Assembly: GCA_963677245.1 (NCBI GenBank)
Contig: OY781921.1
Span: forward strand, 930,001-994,000
DNA from: Saccharicrinis sp963677245
Lineage (GTDB): Bacteria; Bacteroidota; Bacteroidia; Bacteroidales; Marinilabiliaceae
Direction: 5' to 3'
DNA: 64,000 nt
Within the stretch, counting starts at the first letter, position 1; each line of letters begins with the position of its first letter. The notes under the pieces were generated by a model that had not been told where the DNA came from, made no database searches, and saw only the letters and a list, made by a program, of their open reading frames with translations. A program made the position numbers and the translations under genes. Of this stretch, positions 61,864-64,000 are shown one piece after another.

Positions 61864-62934
61864 ATGAAAAAGCACAATTTTTACGCCGGTCCTTCTATTT
61901 TACCGGAATTTACCATTAAAAACACAGCTGAAGCTGTTTTAAATTTTGCAGGAACAGGTTTATCTGTTATGGAAGTATCGCACCGATCTAAAGAGGTTGT
62001 TGCTGTAATGGATCAGGCTGTTGCGCTAGTTAAAGAATTATTGGACATCCCTGCAGGTTACGAAGTTGTTTTTGTTGGTGGCGGTGCAAGTACTCAATTT
62101 TGCATGGTTCCATTTAACTTATTAAACAAAAAAGCAGGGTATTTAAACACTGGATCCTGGGCAGGTAAGGCACAAAAAGAAGCTAAATTATTTGGTGAAG
62201 TTGTTGAAGTTGCTTCTTCTAAAGACGCTAACTATAATTATATACCAAAAGGTTTTGATGTTCCTTCTGATCTAGATTATTTACACATCACTACAAACAA
62301 CACTATTTTTGGTACTGAAATTAAAACTGATCTTGATTTAGGCGTTCGTTTAGTAGCTGATATGTCTTCAGATATTTTCTCAAGACCAATTGATGTTTCT
62401 AAATACGATGTTATCTACGGTGGTGCACAAAAGAACCTGGCTCCTTCCGGAATTACATTTGCTATTGTTAAAGAAGATGCTTTAGGAAAAGTAGATCGCG
62501 AAATACCAACGATGTTAGATTATCGTACACATATTGGTAAAGAATCGATGTTCAACACTCCTCCTGTGTTGCCTCTATACTCTGCTTTACAAACATTAAT
62601 CTGGTTAAAGGATAATGGTGGTATCGCAGCTATGCAAAAGAAAAACATCGAAAAAGCACAATTACTTTACGATGAAATCGATAGCAACAAATTCTTTAAG
62701 GCTACAGTTGCTAATGAAGAGGACAGATCTTTAATGAATATTTGTTTTGTGATGAATGATGAGTACGCAGAACTAGAAAAAGATTTCCTTGAATTAGCTA
62801 CATCTAAAGGATGTGTTGGAATTAAAGGACACCGTTCTGTAGGTGGATTTAGAGCTTCTACATACAATGCTTTACCAAAAGAAAGTGTTGAAGTATTAGT
62901 AGCTGCTATGAAAGAATTTGCTTCTAAAAAATAA
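61864..62934 (+). CDS. serC: Phosphoserine aminotransferase
   Basis: From the ATG at 61864 (MKKHNFYAGPSILPEFTIKN) there are 356 residues; an ATG 27 nt upstream adds a non-conserved tail and is rejected. SerC motifs: FYAGPSILP, SVMEVSHRSKEV, VVFVGGGASTQFCMVP, DMSSDIFSRPIDVSKY, and the PLP lysine in YGGAQKNLAPSG. It makes phosphoserine from phosphohydroxypyruvate and glutamate. It lies upstream of serA with a hairpin between, so the two serine-synthesis genes are probably one transcription unit with adjustable read-through. Confidence 0.96.
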   Translation: MKKHNFYAGPSILPEFTIKNTAEAVLNFAGTGLSVMEVSHRSKEVVAVMDQAVALVKELLDIPAGYEVVFVGGGASTQFCMVPFNLLNKKAGYLNTGSWAGKAQKEAKLFGEVVEVASSKDANYNYIPKGFDVPSDLDYLHITTNNTIFGTEIKTDLDLGVRLVADMSSDIFSRPIDVSKYDVIYGGAQKNLAPSGITFAIVKEDALGKVDREIPTMLDYRTHIGKESMFNTPPVLPLYSALQTLIWLKDNGGIAAMQKKNIEKAQLLYDEIDSNKFFKATVANEEDRSLMNICFVMNDEYAELEKDFLELATSKGCVGIKGHRSVGGFRASTYNALPKESVEVLVAAMKEFASKK

Positions 62935-62954
62935 TAAAACACCGAAAATAGAAT

Positions 62955-62993
62955 TCCGAAATCTATTTTTTAGGTTTCGGATTTCGCTTTTTT
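62955..62993 (+). terminator. Hairpin between serC and serA (attenuating terminator)
   Basis: TCCGAAATC (62955-62963) pairs with GGTTTCGGA (62973-62981), 9 bp with one wobble, followed by TTTCGCTTTTTT. It lies 20 nt after serC and 32 nt before serA, so it may partly stop transcription between the two genes. Confidence 0.6.
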
Positions 62994-63024
62994 ACAAACT
63001 GATTAAACACAAAATCTATATATT

Positions 63025-63945
63025 ATGACAAAAGTACTTGTTGCCACAGAAAAGCCTTTTGCTAAAGCTGCAGTTGATCAAATTGAAGCTATTGTAAAGG
63101 AAGCCGGCTTCGATTTTGCGTTACTTGAAAAATACGCAGACAAAAGCGAATTATTAGAAGCTGTTAAAGATGCAGCAGCCCTTATTGTTCGTTCTGATAA
63201 AGTTACTTCTGAAGTAGTTGAAGCTGCTAAAGAATTAAAAATTGTAGTTAGAGCAGGTGCTGGTTATGATAACCTTGACCTGGATGCTTGTACAGCTAAG
63301 GATGTTGTTGCGATGAACACTCCAGGACAGAATTCAAACGCTGTTGCAGAATTAGCATTTGGAATGATGATTTCAATGGCTCGTAACGCATATAACGGAA
63401 CTGCAGGAACTGAACTTCGCGGTAAAAAAATCGGTATTCACGCATATGGTAACGTAGGTATGTATGTTGCTAAAATTGCACAAGGAATGGGTATGGAAGT
63501 GTTAGCCTTTGATCCATTTGTTAGCGCAGATAAAATGAAAGCTGATGGAGTTACTCCTGTTGACTCTGTTGAAGAACTTTATAGTACCTGTCAGTATATC
63601 TCTTTACACATTCCTGCAAACGATAAAACTAAAGAATCAATTAATTTTGATTTATTATCGAAAATGCCACAAAACGGTGTACTTGTAAACACTGCTCGTA
63701 AAGAAGTTATTCATGAAGCAGACATGATTAAGTTAATGAATGAAAGAGCAGACTTTGCTTATATTTCTGATATTGCACCAGATAACAAAGATGAGTTTGC
63801 AGCTTTTGAAGGAAGATATTTCTTTACACCTAAAAAGATGGGTGCTCAAACTGCAGAAGCTAACGTTAATGCAGGTGTCGCAGCAGCTAACCAAATTGTT
63901 GATTACATTAAAAACGGAAACACTACTTTTAAAGTAAATAAGTAG
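63025..63945 (+). CDS. serA: D-3-phosphoglycerate dehydrogenase, short form
   Basis: 306 residues, without ACT or intervening domains, so no serine feedback domain. Conserved parts: IVVRAGAGYDNLDLDACTAK, NTPGQNSNAVAELAFGMM (substrate Arg/Asn region), the NAD-binding loop IGIHAYGNVGMYVAKIA and NTARKEVIHEADM. The catalytic His that normally lies in PHxGA is a Lys here (TPKKMGAQTAEAN), and the first Gly of GxGxxG is Ala. The His-to-Lys change is known as the type III-K form. It makes phosphohydroxypyruvate, the substrate of SerC, encoded just upstream. Confidence 0.93.
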   Translation: MTKVLVATEKPFAKAAVDQIEAIVKEAGFDFALLEKYADKSELLEAVKDAAALIVRSDKVTSEVVEAAKELKIVVRAGAGYDNLDLDACTAKDVVAMNTPGQNSNAVAELAFGMMISMARNAYNGTAGTELRGKKIGIHAYGNVGMYVAKIAQGMGMEVLAFDPFVSADKMKADGVTPVDSVEELYSTCQYISLHIPANDKTKESINFDLLSKMPQNGVLVNTARKEVIHEADMIKLMNERADFAYISDIAPDNKDEFAAFEGRYFFTPKKMGAQTAEANVNAGVAAANQIVDYIKNGNTTFKVNK

Positions 63946-63965
63946 TCCCGTTACAATTACAATAT

Positions 63966-63998
63966 AAAGGCATCCTTTGCGGGATGCCTTTTTTTTAT
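63966..63998 (+). terminator. Intrinsic terminator after serA
   Basis: AAAGGCATCC (63966-63975) and GGATGCCTTT (63982-63991) form a 10-bp stem with a 6-nt loop followed by a T-tract, 20 nt after the serA stop. Confidence 0.93.
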
Positions 63999-64000
63999 GT

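Overview
The window is AT-rich chromosomal DNA from a member of the Bacteroidota, probably a marine Marinilabiliales/Marinifilaceae-type bacterium. The phylum call rests on a complete Bat (Bacteroides aerotolerance) operon, a giant surface protein with a type IX secretion (T9SS) type-B C-terminal domain next to a PorP/SprF protein, Bacteroidota-type promoter motifs (TAnnTTTG) in front of several genes, and weak or absent Shine-Dalgarno sequences. The genus is inference. I saw no transposase, prophage, CRISPR array or tRNA gene, so this looks like stable backbone plus one surface-polysaccharide locus.

Layout: (1) 1-8.9 kb, minus strand, is a capsule/exopolysaccharide operon read from Wza-type export lipoprotein and Wzc-type co-polymerase through an acyltransferase, Wzx-type flippase, Wzy-type polymerase, a GT4 glycosyltransferase and a polysaccharide deacetylase cut by the window edge. 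(2) 9-25.2 kb is mostly minus-strand housekeeping: a DUF4202 protein, a GlsB/YeaQ membrane protein, aspartokinase behind a SAM-I riboswitch, a CDF metal exporter, TrpB, an M19 dipeptidase, two FKBP lipoproteins with NrnA and Ndk, a hotdog thioesterase, threonine aldolase, glutathione peroxidase, a C_GCAxxG_C_C protein, an M23 peptidase, a GNAT enzyme and a PHP histidinol phosphatase. (3) 25.4-31 kb has release factor 3, a FlK-like thioesterase, a DnaQ/GIY-YIG nuclease fusion, a structured small RNA with its own promoter and terminator, YihY, and RNase P RNA. (4) 31-44.8 kb is one surface module: a 3325-residue T9SS type-B adhesin, a PorP/SprF-like membrane protein, an OmpA/TPR/PD40 protein and a SPOR-like protein. 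(5) 45.3-48.5 kb holds two paralogous helical proteins of unknown function on either side of a DUF2027-Smr protein. (6) 48.6-59 kb has QueA, a BFD-like protein and moxR-DUF58-DUF4381-like-batA-batB-batC-batD-batE. (7) 59-64 kb has an Hpt/STAS pair, GcvT, SerC and SerA.

Points I consider most worth a second look: two long perfect inverted repeats that interleave (pseudoknot topology) between the SAM-I riboswitch and lysC; a head-to-tail duplication of about 750 residues inside the giant adhesin, separate from an N-terminal array of eight 85-residue repeats that stay identical in protein while differing at synonymous sites; an unidentified roughly 200-nt RNA at 29.0-29.26 kb; the duplicated helical family; and several enzymes with replaced key residues (Wzc kinase motifs, SerA His to Lys, BFD Cys to His, GPx Gln to Asn). 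All family assignments come from reading motifs by eye; no database search was run.
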